Assembly: GCA_021014325.1 (NCBI GenBank)
Contig: CM037473.1
Coordinates: 12,834,696-12,898,695, forward strand
DNA: 64,000 bases
Source of the DNA: Plazaster borealis
Taxonomy: Eukaryota; Echinodermata; Asteroidea; Forcipulatida; Labidiasteridae
Direction: 5' to 3'
In this document: piece by piece, positions 1 to 12,422 of the stretch
Position numbering within the stretch: the stretch's first letter is position 1
Layout: each line of letters starts with the position of its first letter
Position numbers and translations under genes: made by a program
The notes under the pieces: model-generated
The model's input: the letters and a program-made list of their open reading frames with translations, nothing else
Databases searched by the model: none
Told to the model about the DNA's origin: nothing

Positions 1-284
1 TTTATTTATATACTTATATACTTCTTTATTTTTTGTTATTTTTTGTTTCTTTTGTTTTGTTATTTATTTATTTATTTATAAATTAACATGTAAAAATGTT
101 ATACATTATTTTTATTTCACAACGAAACAATATTTAAAGGCGTGTACTTTGATTGTTTAATGATTGTGAGTGTTTGTTTTACAACCGTTACTTATCGTGC
201 ACGCCCTTGTCCCGTCCCAACACCGAGACATTTTGCTATAATTAATTTTAACCACACAAAGAATACCCAGTCGTCACGTAGCGT
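1..284. other. AT-rich intergenic DNA
   Basis: AT-rich sequence with TTTATTTAT-type runs at its start. I see no coding exon or recognisable element here. Confidence 0.5.
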
Positions 285-356
285 GCCGTGATCGTCTAGT
301 GGTTAGGACATTGCGTTGTGGTCGCAATAACCCAGGTTCGAATCCTGGTCACGGCA
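285..356 (+). tRNA. tRNA-His (GTG anticodon), copy 1
   Basis: 72-nt cloverleaf. The acceptor arm GCCGTGA pairs with TCACGGC, followed by A. The D arm has TCTAGTGGTTAGGA, the anticodon arm TGCGTTGTGGTCGCA has GTG in the loop, and the T arm is GGTTCGAATCC. These are intact internal A and B boxes for RNA polymerase III. A T-run that could act as terminator begins about 35 nt downstream. Identical over its length to the copy at 774-845. Confidence 0.95.
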
Positions 357-773
357 GAATGAACAAATTCGGGCACGAAAGTGACGGCAATTTTCCTTTT
401 TCTGGCCTCAAATAAGAGCAACTTATTTCTTGTTTCGCATAGTTATTAATTTATATAATTTTCATCTTTAATCTATTTTCTCCCTTTTTAACAGAACAAC
501 GGGGCTTATGGCAAATGCAACCCAAATATACCATTCGAAGTTTCTACGATAATGTACGAGATTAAAAAAACACTTTAGGCCCGTTTAATACCGGTACTAT
601 TAGATTGAATGAAACACTGAATATCATTTTGCTCTTAGTCCCTTTTCCCCTAGCAGCTATATGCAAAAAATTATTACTTTCTTAATAATTATTGACGCCA
701 GATGTTTTATTGGACTTTGACCGGTTATATTGCATGAACAAGTTATTAACTTTTCCAAGGTGTCACGTAGCGT

Positions 774-845
774 GCCGTGATCGTCTAGTGGTTAGGACAT
801 TGCGTTGTGGTCGCAATAACCCAGGTTCGAATCCTGGTCACGGCA
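774..845 (+). tRNA. tRNA-His (GTG anticodon), copy 2
   Basis: Identical 72-nt tRNA-His with intact A and B boxes. The 12 bases just upstream (GTCACGTAGCGT) also match copy 1, while the rest of the flanks differ. This points to a short duplicated unit or a conserved upstream element. A T-run at about 893-901 may terminate transcription. Confidence 0.95.
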
Positions 846-1497
846 GAAATAAAGCTGGGCTCGAACGTGAAATACCGTTTCTTCCACACTGGCATTTTTT
901 TCCACACTGACATTTCAAAGGTTCGTGAACGCGTTCGTTTCGATGATGCAAAAGGTGCTCAGTACGTGCGCTTTTTCCAAGTTTTTAAAATTGTCAACGG
1001 TTCGATAAACATTAAGAATAAATTTAACGGCTAACTTTACTAAATTGTCCGATTTATTACCGATTTTTAAAAGTGAACTATCAAATGAAATCTGCAAACG
1101 GACAGAGACATTTGAATTTGCGTCCAATTCTTTATAAAATTAATATTTATTTTGTTGTGTACAACAGAACGCCAACAACCTTTCAGGTGTGGTGTAAAAC
1201 TACACTGCAAAAATTGGGTTGGAGTAGTAGGGTAATTAAATATTTCTATTCGTTGGAAAACAAATCTTACTTAAAAATTGAAGAAATCTGCTCACATATT
1301 ACGGAGCATGGATTATTTTGTGGGTAGAATCTCAGCAGAATTTAATCTGCTCGCTCATACATATACAAATATTTTATTCATATAAGGTCAAGACCTCCGT
1401 CACTTTGTTTCATTTATTTTTCCGAAAACTGACGTTCAAACTTTCTGAAGAAAGAAAGAAATGTTCCCCGCAAAAAGTTTCCAACATCTATATGAAC

Positions 1498-1660
1498 TGG
1501 GCCCAATTTCATAAAGCTGTAAAGCAGAAAATACTGCTTGACAAATTTCTTTGCTAAGCAAACTTAATGTAATTTTGGCTGGTAACCTGTTTCTGCTAGG
1601 CAATACTTTTCTGTGCTTAGCAAGTTTTTGTGCTAACAGGCTTAATGAAATTGTCCCTTA
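1498..1660. repeat. GGGCCCAATTTCAT-family hairpin element
   Basis: Starts GGGCCCAATTTCATAAAGCTG and ends with the near-complement TTAATGAAATTGTCCC. The interior carries TTGCTAAGC / GCTTAGCAA inverted segments. It is one of about ten related palindromic copies in the window. Confidence 0.6.
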
Positions 1661-2019
1661 TCGCTTAATTATTATGTAAATCATTGGCAACGTAAAAAGG
1701 GTTCTGCAACCTTGTCAGACAGGAAGAGGAGGGAGAGATTGTCGTAGAACCGTTATCCCGTGCAGAAATGTGCCTAAACAGTTCATGACACATGTCAAAT
1801 AATATATAGGCCTAAAAATGAAAGTTCCAAAAGCATCAAGCCATCTCACTTTAAATAAGAGCTCGAGTTGCATTAATCTGGATCTCATATTAAAATGAAA
1901 CAAAGTTGTTAAACAACTGCAGTTGATTATTCACTTTAAACTTTTAGGGTATTCACCTTTATTAAAATGTAAATGTTCAAGTAACTCCCCTGTCAGTGCT
2001 GTCACCCCTGGTACAAATC

Positions 2020-2260
2020 ATTACCCCCCCCCAAAAAAAAACAAAAAAACAAACAAAACACACAAAAAAACCCCACAAAACACACACACAAAAACCCCCA
2101 CAAAGAAACCCCCCCCCCCCCAAAAAAAAACACAAAAAAAAAAACACCCCAAAAAACCCTAAGAACCAAGCAGCAGACACCCCAACAGACGAACAAACAA
2201 ACAAACAAACACCCCAACACACTCTCAACAAACAAACAAACAAACAAGCAATGCTGCACA
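2020..2260. repeat. A/C-rich low-complexity tract
   Basis: Long runs of C and A (CCCCCCCAAAAAAAAC types) grading into AAACAAACAAAC repeats. The long reading frames on both strands here are composition artefacts. Confidence 0.85.
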
Positions 2261-4265
2261 AAAAACCCATACAAACGCTCCAATCTTACAACGCTCACAT
2301 CCCTTACACTTTTAAAATGATAAGCATTTTCAGTTGGCATAAATGAGTGGATGAAACCCAACCCTGCCTCACCAAACAATACTATTATGTAAACAAATTA
2401 ATAGCAAGTAAGAGGTAGTGGGAATAAAGGAAGGGGTCGGAAAACTTGAACACAAAAAAGTTTGCCAACAGTTTGACAGGGAGGATGATGTTAAAAAGAT
2501 ATGACGCAGTCACACAACTTTGCCTTCAAATTCTGTCTCCCCTTCCGCAAACCTCATGCTGAACAATAGTTTGCCTGACCAGAAACGGACCGTCTTGATC
2601 CACTCTTGTGTAGCATATCCTGGTTGCCAACTTAGCAGATCAATAAATGGAAACCACAGTAAAAGATGGTAAGACCATGGTGAGACAGACAACTTTGCCA
2701 AATGGTGTAATCCTCATCTAATGGTATCCTTATCAACAACTACAAAATTAACCCTACCCCCATAGGTTTTTACAAGGATTCGTTCTCATTCTCAATCCAA
2801 CACCAAATAGTAATTCAACATCCAAACTGTCAAACTCTGATTAAGGTGGTATTCCTGAATCCCATGTAAAGCATAATTATTTCACTAGTGCAGTCCTCAG
2901 TCCAACAGAACCAAACAAAACAAGCAGTTGGATTTTGAAGGGTTGGGATGGTTTTTGGTTTTAAAGACGATAACAGGCCATAATCCACATCAAAGCAAAT
3001 ACTGTCTGATAGTGCTCATCAAGATAAACTTACATTCATTGAATCTGGATTGTGGTTTGTTGGAGTTTTTTACAACATTTCTTTTTTAATGCAGTTTGCC
3101 CCAAACATGGCCAAAAGCCACTCCTGGTAAGGGGCTACAAAAAGAAAACATTTTAAGATAAAAATAACTCAGGGGAGCTGAAGGTAGGAGTTGATATTCC
3201 TCTTAAAACAGTCGAGATTGTAGGATGGAGGGAAACATGCACCCGGCAAGGAGTTTCAAAGAGTTGCAATTTGTGGAATAAAGTTGTTGGAGTAGCGTTT
3301 TGTTCTACATATCAGCAAAGCAAGAGTATGGGTGAGAACAAGCAAAAAGCCTTGTTTCACGCTCAAACACCCTGATAGGAGGAATCAGGTCAGACAAACT
3401 GGTGGCACATTTACCATGAAAATATCTGGAGAAAAGACAGAGGCTGGCTACAGACCTCTGGTGAGAAAGAGGTTGTACATTGATCCCAACCCTTCACTAA
3501 CAAGATTAGCAATAATATGCTTCTGCACTTTATCTAATAAAGATAAATGACAGGCAGAAGCTCCGGCCAAAATGTGACAACAGTACTCCAGTATGCCCGA
3601 ATCTGATCATCCCAATCAAAGGCAATACTGTCAGATTGAGCTTGTTACTATAAACTTACATTCATTGAATCTGGAATGTGGATCTCAATGATCATTGCAA
3701 AATTAATAAAGATCAATGGCTGTTTATTAATTTCAACATTTTCCAAATAGTACTGCAAGATTGATACGTCTTTTGACAATGTTGGCTTTGATTAAAGCAG
3801 TGAAGCCTGCAGGCTCAAAGCAGGGAATTCATATGTTAGAGTTGTACTTCCGAGGAAAGAAAGAAGGCACTGCACTTCTACATTGAAAACAGTTTAAACT
3901 GTGGATGACTTTAAAGAGATGAGATGTTAGTCTCCTCTATATGATAACGGGTCAACATTTCACGGAGGTACTTAGGAGGGGGGGGGTTGGGATGTGTGGG
4001 TGACTGGTCACTGTTTAACAATCCGTGTGGTTGGTTTGATAGCTGTGTGTTTTTTGAACAAATCCAACACAAGATGTCATACATGTAGAAATAAGTCCCT
4101 CACGATAACACCAGCACAACCTTATTCCAGAGTTTGTTTGCACATCGTTGATAACTCTCCAGTGATCCTCAGACAACATCGGTGTTATCAGCACGTACAT
4201 GGACAAATAGATTCACAAAGTTGTTGAATAAATATCACATTGTAAACAGTTCATCTCTGCTTTAT

Positions 4266-7200
4266 CTACTTTTTCTTATTCTTTTTACGTAACTGTTGTC
4301 CTTCGCCCTCGAAAGGCTGGAATGAGTCGACCACATCCTGCAATCAGGGAAACAATTAAAAACAAGAGAAAAAAGGTTACTGGAAAGAAAGTTACAGTTT
4401 GCCTTTAAATCGTTAACAGTATCTACACATTAAATCTTTGTGTTATAATACTAACAAATTACAAGACATCTGCTTGTATCAGTAGCAGTGTTCTGTAGGC
4501 CCTAAACACCAGGATTTTGTAGGCCCTCTGCACCAGTACATAGGCCCTCAGCACCAGTATTCCATAGGCCCTTGGCACCAGTGTTCCATAGGCCCTGGGC
4601 ACCAGTGATCAGTAGGACATAGGCACCACTGTTCTATAGCCCTAGGTATCAGTGTTCCATAGGATCTAGTGTTTCACAGGTCCTAGGCACCAGTGTTCAG
4701 TAGGACCAAGGCACCACTGTTCTATAAGCCCTAGATATTAGTGTTCCATAGGATATAGTGTTTCACAGGCCCTAGGCACCAGAGTTCAGTAGGCCCTAGG
4801 CACTAGTGTTCCATAGGCCCTAGGCACCAGCATCCGTACTTCCTAGGAGATCCTTGCAAATAAAAGAATAATGATAGTTACCTCGCCATTTGTGCCATTT
4901 GTTACTGATGGTCTTACTGTTCTGATGAATGTGATTGTGCCCTTTTTGTAGTCGTAGTTTGGAATGCCCCTGTTAGGAAAGAAAACAAACAAATGCTTCA
5001 AAAAAATACTTTACCACAACAAGAAATAAATGTAATTTCTTTTTAATTTGACACAATGAAATAATTGTGTACAAATTACATACAGCCGACACAATGACCT
5101 GGGTCACGGTGCCTATTTATGTGTAATTATTTTCTGTGACTTGCCTTACCTTTTTATTGTTGTTGCATTCAAAGGAACTGGTTTTGAGTCTACGTGTTTC
5201 TTTTTACCGTCTAACCGATTTCCCTGGCCCTGGAAAGCCTGTTATGTTGAAGAGTGAAATAAAATTCAGTTAAAGCAAGAAATCAAAATTGAACCAAAAA
5301 CTTCTTTTCAAACCTACTTCCCTGGGTGTTCTGGCTAGGCTTAGTTGAAACTCAGACCATCATTTTTAAGGAATGCGAGTGCAAACGCACTCCTCCGCAC
5401 AGCTTACCTTTGTCTGAGAGGAGCAACAAATAGCACTCTATAAAATTTAGAGTGGATGTTACAAAATTGGGGAAAAACAGATTTCTATTCACACCAGGAA
5501 ATTAATTACGGATGTGGCATTTATTTACTTTAATCATGTAACATAAATAGCAATCTACCAATCCAATTCTACAATCTGGTATGGGCATATGAATCATCAG
5601 AGCTTCTAAAATACTTAAATTAAACATCATGAAAAGTCAGATTTTAAAAAGTTGTATTTTAATTTCATTTTTCAGACTTGGTTGAAAGGAGTGCAAAGAA
5701 CTCTCCTCAACAATTTAAGGTGAGCAGTTCTAGATCTCCCCATATTTCCTAAAATAGGGGACTGTAAACTTTACCAAATTCTCTACTCTACGGTAGCTCA
5801 ACACTAAAAGTTTGGACTGAAATACCAAATTCTCTACTCTACGGTAGCTCAACACTAAGTGTTTGGACTCAAATATGATTGGTATGCACTGTGCTAAAAG
5901 CAAGAAAAACCACAACATTGATTTGGAGAATTTGGATAACAAAAAAAGAGTAGTGATGGCCATATCCGTAACAAAACATGCCGGCAATGTTGGCTGAAAT
6001 TGACACTTAATATTGTCCAAAAACACTTTTAAAAAATATTGGTTTTGTAAAATGTAATTTCATTTGATACTCTTTCAGAATCAAATTTGAAACCTGACAT
6101 CATAGGATGTTTTTTTGATGTCAACAAATGTTGCACTGCAAGGGTATCAAATACAATGGCTTTTTACACCGTTTTAGTGCTAAGTGAGGGACTCGTAATA
6201 TTTTGTCCCCTTTCATATAAGGACTTTTTCTGAATTTCACCTCTTTAATTCTTACCATGAATTGATCTGTATCTATAACTCCTGCACCATCAACCTGCAT
6301 ATCCTGACAAGAAAATGTAAAACAATTACAGAAACATTCAATACACAATAAGTTGACCTTACGTTCATGCATTGATTGAGTTGAATGACTATTAACGCTG
6401 CTAACAAGAATTTCCAGAAGAAAAAGAAATCGAGAGGAAAAAAACAATGAAACAGATTATTTCTGATGAGGGTGTTATGCCTTGTTCGAAGCAAAGGCCA
6501 TTTCAAATATAGTGGATACAATAATGGCTACGGCTGGATTGCCGCGTAATCATACGCTGGGTCGCTTGGCAAAAGTAACTATTACATCAGGACTAACCCA
6601 AAACTTGGGTGCGTTCCACTCTGGCAAACAATGCAAATCGGCAACATACATGCAGAAAGATATTATATTAAGTTCCCCTTAAGGGCAAATTTGACGAGAC
6701 CCGAACCCACACTCTAAAAACACCTGAATGCGAGTTTAGTTCACTACTAGCACCATCTGCAACAACACTCCATCAACAGCCTAGTAAAACTCACCTCTGG
6801 GTCTTGTTCTGCTGGTCTGTGTCTCTGTGGTTCAACATAACCAATAGGAGCTGCAAACTCCACCTAGATTACAGATAAACCACAAGTATTAAACACATGT
6901 CACATAAATGTTAATACTAAAAGCAAATGTAAGGGGGCCATTCAGAATAATCAATATAATAAAGAATTTTGATTACAAAAAACAAAAAAACGTTGACGTA
7001 CCGACCCACCCCAGATTTCGATATTTAAATATTGACGGACTATCTAATATACCTTATACAGAGAAGGATAAACTAAAGCCTCAAATGAAGCAGATATTTT
7101 AAATCAATGTTCTCCCAGCTCAGGAGTTTTCAATGGATTTTCTTGTCTTTCAGCATGCAACTTTGTGAGTCAGAATTTGTCATCCAAGGAGAGAGACTTT

Positions 7201-10200
7201 TTTTTAAGACAGTTTTTTTGAAGTTATTATGAATTATGAGACCGATTCATGTAGCACCTTATAAGGGTTTGCAAGGTGCTGTGACGCACTTGGCAGCCAC
7301 TGCCAGAAACACTGGGGCGAACCCCTTCTCTTAACAATAAGTGTACTGGGTTCTTTTATGTGCACAACACAGGACCAATAGCTTTACGCCTATCCGAAAG
7401 ACGAAGCAATAATGGTTAAGTGTCTTGCTTAAAGACACAAGTGCCATGAAAAGGACTCGAACCCACACTCTGCTGACCAGAAACACCAGAGCTTGAATCC
7501 GGTACACGCGCTTGACTGCTCGGCCACGACACGCCACGGTATTCACAAGTATATTCAGAAGAACTCTACTTCGAAAGAAGACACTCAAGTTGCTACTGAA
7601 TTGTTACTACTCACACTCATGTCACACTCAATGATAGAGACTGCATCACTTGGTTTTGTCTCCAACACCTGTAACTCATAGCTCTGTCAAAAATATAAAA
7701 ATCTTTTGTTAGTAAATCAGATTAACAAATGTGTAGAAAAACAAAGAATTACTTTTTGAATCATAAGATTTGCTAGGAAGGTATTGTGAATAGATATTAC
7801 ACAGCAAAATTTTCACACAACTTTAAGCCACTTTTGTTGATAATTACAATGTACATTTATTATAAAGCCATCGAGAAAGACTCTGCTAGGGTCGAAACAT
7901 CAGGCCATTAACTACTTTTTGCATGTATTTTAAAGCTGATATTTCATAAATAATGAGTGGCTAGACAAAACCTAATAGCTTACCAAAACCACAAATGTTA
8001 CCTGTCACCACAAGCAAAACCGGACAAAGTCAACAACAGGGTAGGCCTTTGGAAGATCGGGAGTAACATAACTTGGGGGCCCTATCTTACCTTGTTGTTG
8101 TAATTGATTGCGATCATATCCCCCTTTGTTAGGCAGGCAAAGCCACGCAAGATGTTCTCTAGACTGACACGGTACATTAAGGAAACTTAAATGAAGCCGA
8201 CAGTAAAAAAAATTATAACAATAAAAACAAAATTTGACCTTCCTTTTCTTTAAAATGTTAGTCCCAGATGCTTTCCAGGGAGAATAACTGAAATCCCTTT
8301 TGTTGGTCAAACTAACTTATCTTAATCCCCAAAGTTTATAATACATTATTTTCAATCCTCATCATTATATTTTGCTTTGTATGCTGCTGACCACACCTTT
8401 GGTTTGTGGTATTGCGACTGTGAAGACTGAGAATTGTGTTCTATTTTTAATCCTGCTAAGTGTTTTGACATCTGCTCCTTTTACATGTGGGCTGATTGGA
8501 ATCCGTGGAAACATTGAACTGTTAATCGCTTAACCGGAGGTCACAAGTTCCATTTAACCGTTTAGGAAAAATAATCGTAGATGCACAACCCTACCATAAC
8601 AGGAGAGCTCCAGAATTAATAAATTCCTTCCTTTATGGTTCGATGAAAAGGATACACTGCTTTGGGATTTGTGATATCTAAGAAGTCAACTGATTGAGGC
8701 TCGAACTTGGAGTAGGTAGCAACGGACAGACTACAGCTCTCCACATTAAGTAGATCACCCTCATCTAAAAATAAATTTCTCATCATCTGTGGAATGAAAA
8801 TCAAGTTGAAACAATGAGCTAGAAATAAAATCCGGAGAGAAGAAAAGCTAATGGAAGTATCTCTAAAGTGCTAAACAACAGTATTTCTCTGTCTGATGAA
8901 CTGAGTGAGGCGGTGTTAAAAATTCAAACCGATGATTGAAGCAAAATTTACACAGCCTACAAAGTGCTGAATATGCAGTGCTCACAAAAATGTTCGATGA
9001 TTCCATGTATATAGTGCACACATCCAAGTAGTGAGTTAATGATACATACATGTAGAGGTCAAGGAAAAAGCTCATAAATTACAGAAAAAGATCTTTAGAG
9101 TAAGCAATGAAAATAGGCCCTATAACATTTAGGATTGATTAATTGATCGATCAACAAACTTTGTTGCAATGGTTGACAGGTGGAATTCAGTTCTTATATT
9201 TTTACTTCAGGAATATTTTATTTGAATGATCAGAGATTTCAGTCTCACCCAGTATGGTAAATAGACCTTTCCTTCATCAGCCACAAACTCCAGTACACCG
9301 CAGTGAGTTGCTCTGTCCATTTTCTTATTTGTCAATTTAAACAACATGGGGTAGTCGATATTCTGTCGGGCTGCAGAGAGGCACAAAAGTAGTGTATTTA
9401 GTTAATATTACTCAAAAAATGTAATACAAAAATAGAAATTCAAGTACTTCATGCTGTTTTTATGATGTTGCTCAATATTATATAAATGAACAATTACTGA
9501 AGAAAGTTATTTTGTGTCTGCAGAATATCAACCTGATATTTCATCCATGTAGGGGCGAAAAAGACACTTTCATTTAAAAATCAAATTCTCGGTCGGAATC
9601 AACCGAGGCCAGGACGAGGACCCAATTCCATGAAACTGCTACCATGGAATTCTGCGATTAAAACCCGAAGAACCACATGCTTTACAGTGCGCCATAAGCC
9701 ATAAGCGCCAAATTCTGCGGTAGGCAGCACCATAAAATTAGGCTGGTGCTCCGGCTTTGTCTCCGTCATCAATTTTGGAGCAGTGTAAAGTTTTGCAGAG
9801 TGATTCCAGCATCAAACAGAGCCCGGAGCCGGAGACAGAGCCTAAGCCAAGGTTTGAAAAAGCCCCTTATTGCCTGTGTAACTCTAGGCCCAGCTGCTGT
9901 AAAAGTGTAAATAGTTATGGCCAGTTTCATTCCAATAAAGAAAGCAAAATGATGTTTACTATTTTTTTAATGTTTATATATTATGTTAAAGTTTACATCT
10001 TTAAATGTCACTTTGATAAAACCAAAACTACTTACTTAAAGCATCTAGAGCAGAAGGTGGCATAATAACTGAAAGAAGAAAAATAATTTGTTTAAATGTT
10101 ACAATCGTTATTGAACAAAAATCCAATGACAAAAAAAATCCCCTAGATTTCAATCGGCACTCTGTGAAAGTTTCATCAAAAAGAAAAGTCCTCTAGAAAA

Positions 10201-11099
10201 CACTGAAAATCGACTCATGTTTTTGTTTGTTTGTTTGTTTGTTCAGATGATCTCCTAACAAAGGAACTTGGCAAGGGGGATATAAACGCCAAGCTGGCAA
10301 CAGCCAATCTCTCTCTACATAAATTGGTTTAACATCAATGACTATGAAATGCACAAATCAATAAATTCTGATTCAGTAACTAGACGACAATACTTATTCT
10401 AGTCATCGTGAAATCTGTGATTAGCTTGGCCGGATTCAAACCCACAACCTTGCAAGTCCTGCAGTCTAACCACTTTACCATGGTGACGTAGTTTAGTCCA
10501 AGATTTATGAATATTTTTACTGAAAATCGACTCATGTTTTTGTTTGTTTGTTTGTTTGTTCAGATGATCTCCTAACAAAGGAACTTGGCAAGGGGGATAT
10601 AAACGCCAAGCTGGCAACAGCCAATCTCTCTCTACATAAATTGGTTTAACATCAATGACTATGAAATGCACAAATCAATAAATTCTAATTCAGTAACTAG
10701 ACGACAATACTTATTCTAGTCATCGTGAAATCTGTGATTAGCTTGGCCGGATTCAAACCCACAACCTTGCAAGTCCTGCAGTCTAACCACTTTACCATGG
10801 TGACGTAGTTTAGTCCAAGATTTATGAATATTTTTATGCGTGTAAATACAAATAAGAAATCAAGTGCCGAGGAACAATGTTCTCAGGCATGGCATTAATT
10901 CACAAGTTGCCTGTAAAAATTGCCTATTAATAGCAACTATAGCTATTTGTGAACTTGTGATTCAACATAAGACACAAAATCAGCTATTCATCTTACTTTT
11001 CCCTCCTCGTTCAACATCTTGTCTGTATGTTCCAGTCAGCATGGACACAGAGTAACATCGGTACTGCCTGTTAAAGGTCTGTGGAAATGCTCCAAACAT
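4266..11099 (-). CDS. UFD1: Ubiquitin fusion degradation protein 1 (UFD1), 11 coding exons
   Basis: UFD1 is the ubiquitin-binding cofactor that pairs with NPL4 on the VCP/p97 ATPase to extract ubiquitinated proteins in ERAD and from chromatin. Coding exons, 5' to 3': 11099-10997, 10068-10036, 9370-9249, 8786-8656, 8163-8091, 7683-7615, 6863-6795, 6303-6256, 5238-5150, 4969-4882, 4337-4266. They sum to 897 nt (298 aa plus stop) with all phases compatible; human UFD1 is 307 aa. Family signatures visible: [81 protein letters not shown] and the basic C-terminus LRKKNKKK. The intron after exon 4 is U12-type. The start is uncertain: exon 11099 opens with ATG, but animal UFD1 usually has a few residues before this block. 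ATGATG at 11878-11873 followed by GTATGT could add two residues. Head-to-head with CDC45. Confidence 0.94.
4495..4850. repeat. Minisatellite in the last UFD1 intron
   Basis: About fourteen degenerate units of roughly 24-26 bp around the consensus CATAGGCCCTAGGCACCAGT. Part of the array shows a higher-order duplication of about 100 bp (TTCAGTAGGAC to GTTTCACAGG). Confidence 0.85.
5773..5875. repeat. 51-bp tandem duplication
   Basis: ACCAAATTCTCTACTCTACG starts at 5773 and again at 5824. The two 51-bp units differ at only a few positions. It lies inside a UFD1 intron. Confidence 0.9.
7255..7545 (-). mobile_element. tRNA-derived SINE remnant
   Basis: In minus orientation it shows a tRNA-like head (GTGGCCGAGCAGTC, then GGTTCGA-like GGGTTCGAGTCC) and a body with AAGACACTTAACCAT and GTGTTTCTGG. 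Similar phrases recur at 53260-53480 and in the interrupted copy at 19903-20300. It lies in a UFD1 intron. Confidence 0.6.
7868..7906 (+). ncRNA. Decayed hammerhead-like motif
   Basis: GACTC-TGCTA-GGGTC followed by GAAAC resembles hammerhead stem II plus the GAAA core. The upstream CUGANGA box is degraded here (ATCGAGAAA). It is probably a fossil of a Penelope-type or retrozyme element and not active. Confidence 0.3.
8164..8655 (-). other. UFD1: U12-type intron of UFD1
   Basis: The donor reads GTATCCTTTT from 8655 down and the branch-site match TTCCTTAAT lies at 8184-8176. The acceptor CAG ends at 8164, 12 nt from the branch adenosine. Both elements fit the minor-spliceosome consensus (RTATCCTTT and TTCCTTRAY) and none of the other UFD1 donors do. 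It splits the valine codon of ITNPKAV in phase 2. Confidence 0.9.
10202..10835. repeat. 317-bp tandem duplication with tRNA-like segment
   Basis: Two nearly identical 317-bp units (10202-10518 and 10519-10835) in a UFD1 intron. Each starts ACTGAAAATCGACTCATG, has a GTTT microsatellite, and on the minus strand carries a tRNA-like stretch (GTAAAGTGGTTAGACTGCAG, then GGGTTTGAATCC). One visible difference is CTGATTCAG versus CTAATTCAG. This implies a very recent duplication. Confidence 0.93.
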
Positions 11100-12422
11100 C
11101 TGAAACCCAAACTGAAATTTTTAAGGAGAGAATACAAGGTACAGTTTGTATTTTCATTTTTGTCCGTCAAACGACGACACCAGAATGATGTTGTCATATG
11201 GATCTAGGTCAAGGGTTGAGTTAGTTGCAATAATCGTAATCCTCGATCCTCTCGATCGTCGTAGACCAGAATCATGATCATGATGAAATGTAATAACTTT
11301 GTACATTGTGTTTGCATGCTAGAGGCTAATATAATAATATTAATAAGCAGATCTTTAGATGTCAGCGCAAGTTTTAAAATTGCATTCCAATAGATATTGA
11401 CAAATACAACTTTGTCCCAGTCTCCCAGGCAGAGGTGCCCTTTGGTGCCCTTGCCCTTTTATCAGGCATACGCTCAACTATATATAGACTGGTACTGGAG
11501 GACGTCATTGTTTTTGTGGTCCCCACCTCCCCTCCACCCCTCCTCCCCCCCAAACAAAAACAAAAACTAAGCTATCGTTAATTATTGTTAATTGCTAATA
11601 GTAATTGAGCTTGTAAAATTTCCCATTAGGTCAGTGAAGTAATCATTGGTAAACGAATACGTCTTGGTTTAACTTTTATTTAATTTTTTTATTTAGCTTT
11701 CACAGTCACACAATTAAAAAAACTATTGATAATAATAATAAATGAGGCGATGATAATCAACAATGATAAACTTCATTTCCTGAACTGGAATCAACAGAAT
11801 AATCTCAGACAACCGTAAGCTTTCATTCAAAACCATATAGTAATTGTGTATATAATCATCATTTATACATACCATCATGACTTATTCAAACGGCTTCTTC
11901 CTAGGAGTTTTAATATTAGAAATTTCTCCTCTCACAATCGGCAGAATGAAAACAGAACACAGATGACTTGCCAAAGTTGTTTAACCTTTTACCTTTGACC
12001 TTATTTATCAACATTTCTAGGCATTATGATTTAACACGTTTGAACTAAATAATCATGAAAATATAATTGTCATTACAAATAACCATGTAAATAATCATTT
12101 TTCTTTTAAAAATATTATCACTTACTCTTAAAATTTATTTTCTCTTTATTATTTTACTTGTACAAAAAAGTTTATTGAAAAAGTAATTTTATTGACCTCT
12201 CGTACTGCGTTAACTTCGCAGTTTAGATAACCGAGTCCGAAACTCGATCATTTGGCATTTCCTACTACTTATCAAATATTCCGCCTACCAAGCTACATCA
12301 TTCCGCGGGAAAGTTAAAGGCGACGTACATTGAATGAGCGAAGAAAGAACCGATATTTTGCCGTTGTTTACTACTCGTCGCAGCGATCAAAAGTGATATA
12401 ACTACTGCAAAACGAGATCACC
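11100..12422. promoter_or_regulatory. UFD1-CDC45 divergent intergenic/promoter region
   Basis: About 1.3 kb separates the first recognised coding exons of two opposite-strand genes, and it should hold both 5' UTRs and a shared promoter. I see no TATA box at a convincing place. The 200 bases before the CDC45 ATG are richer in CpG (TTCCGCGGGAAAG, CTACTCGTCGCAGCGATC). A possible UFD1 5' exon end (ATGATG then GTATGT) lies at 11878-11867 on the minus strand. Confidence 0.6.

Larger units (their letters stand above)
846..4265. other. Intergenic / UFD1 3' flank with repeats
   Basis: I found no protein gene here. The stretch holds a GGGCCCAATTTCAT-family hairpin element at about 1498-1660, an A/C-rich low-complexity tract at about 2020-2260, a diverged block at about 3095-3260 that recurs at 42290-42460, and two short related stretches near 3000-3065 and 3630-3685 sharing ACATTCATTGAATCTGGA. 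The UFD1 3' UTR must begin below 4266. A minus-strand AATAAA exists at 3728-3723 but is far from the stop, so the polyadenylation site is unresolved. Confidence 0.5.

Noticed and set aside
1977..2379. Long frames on both strands
   Set aside because: They come from the A/C low-complexity tract, giving Lys/Pro or Phe/Cys runs with no protein character.
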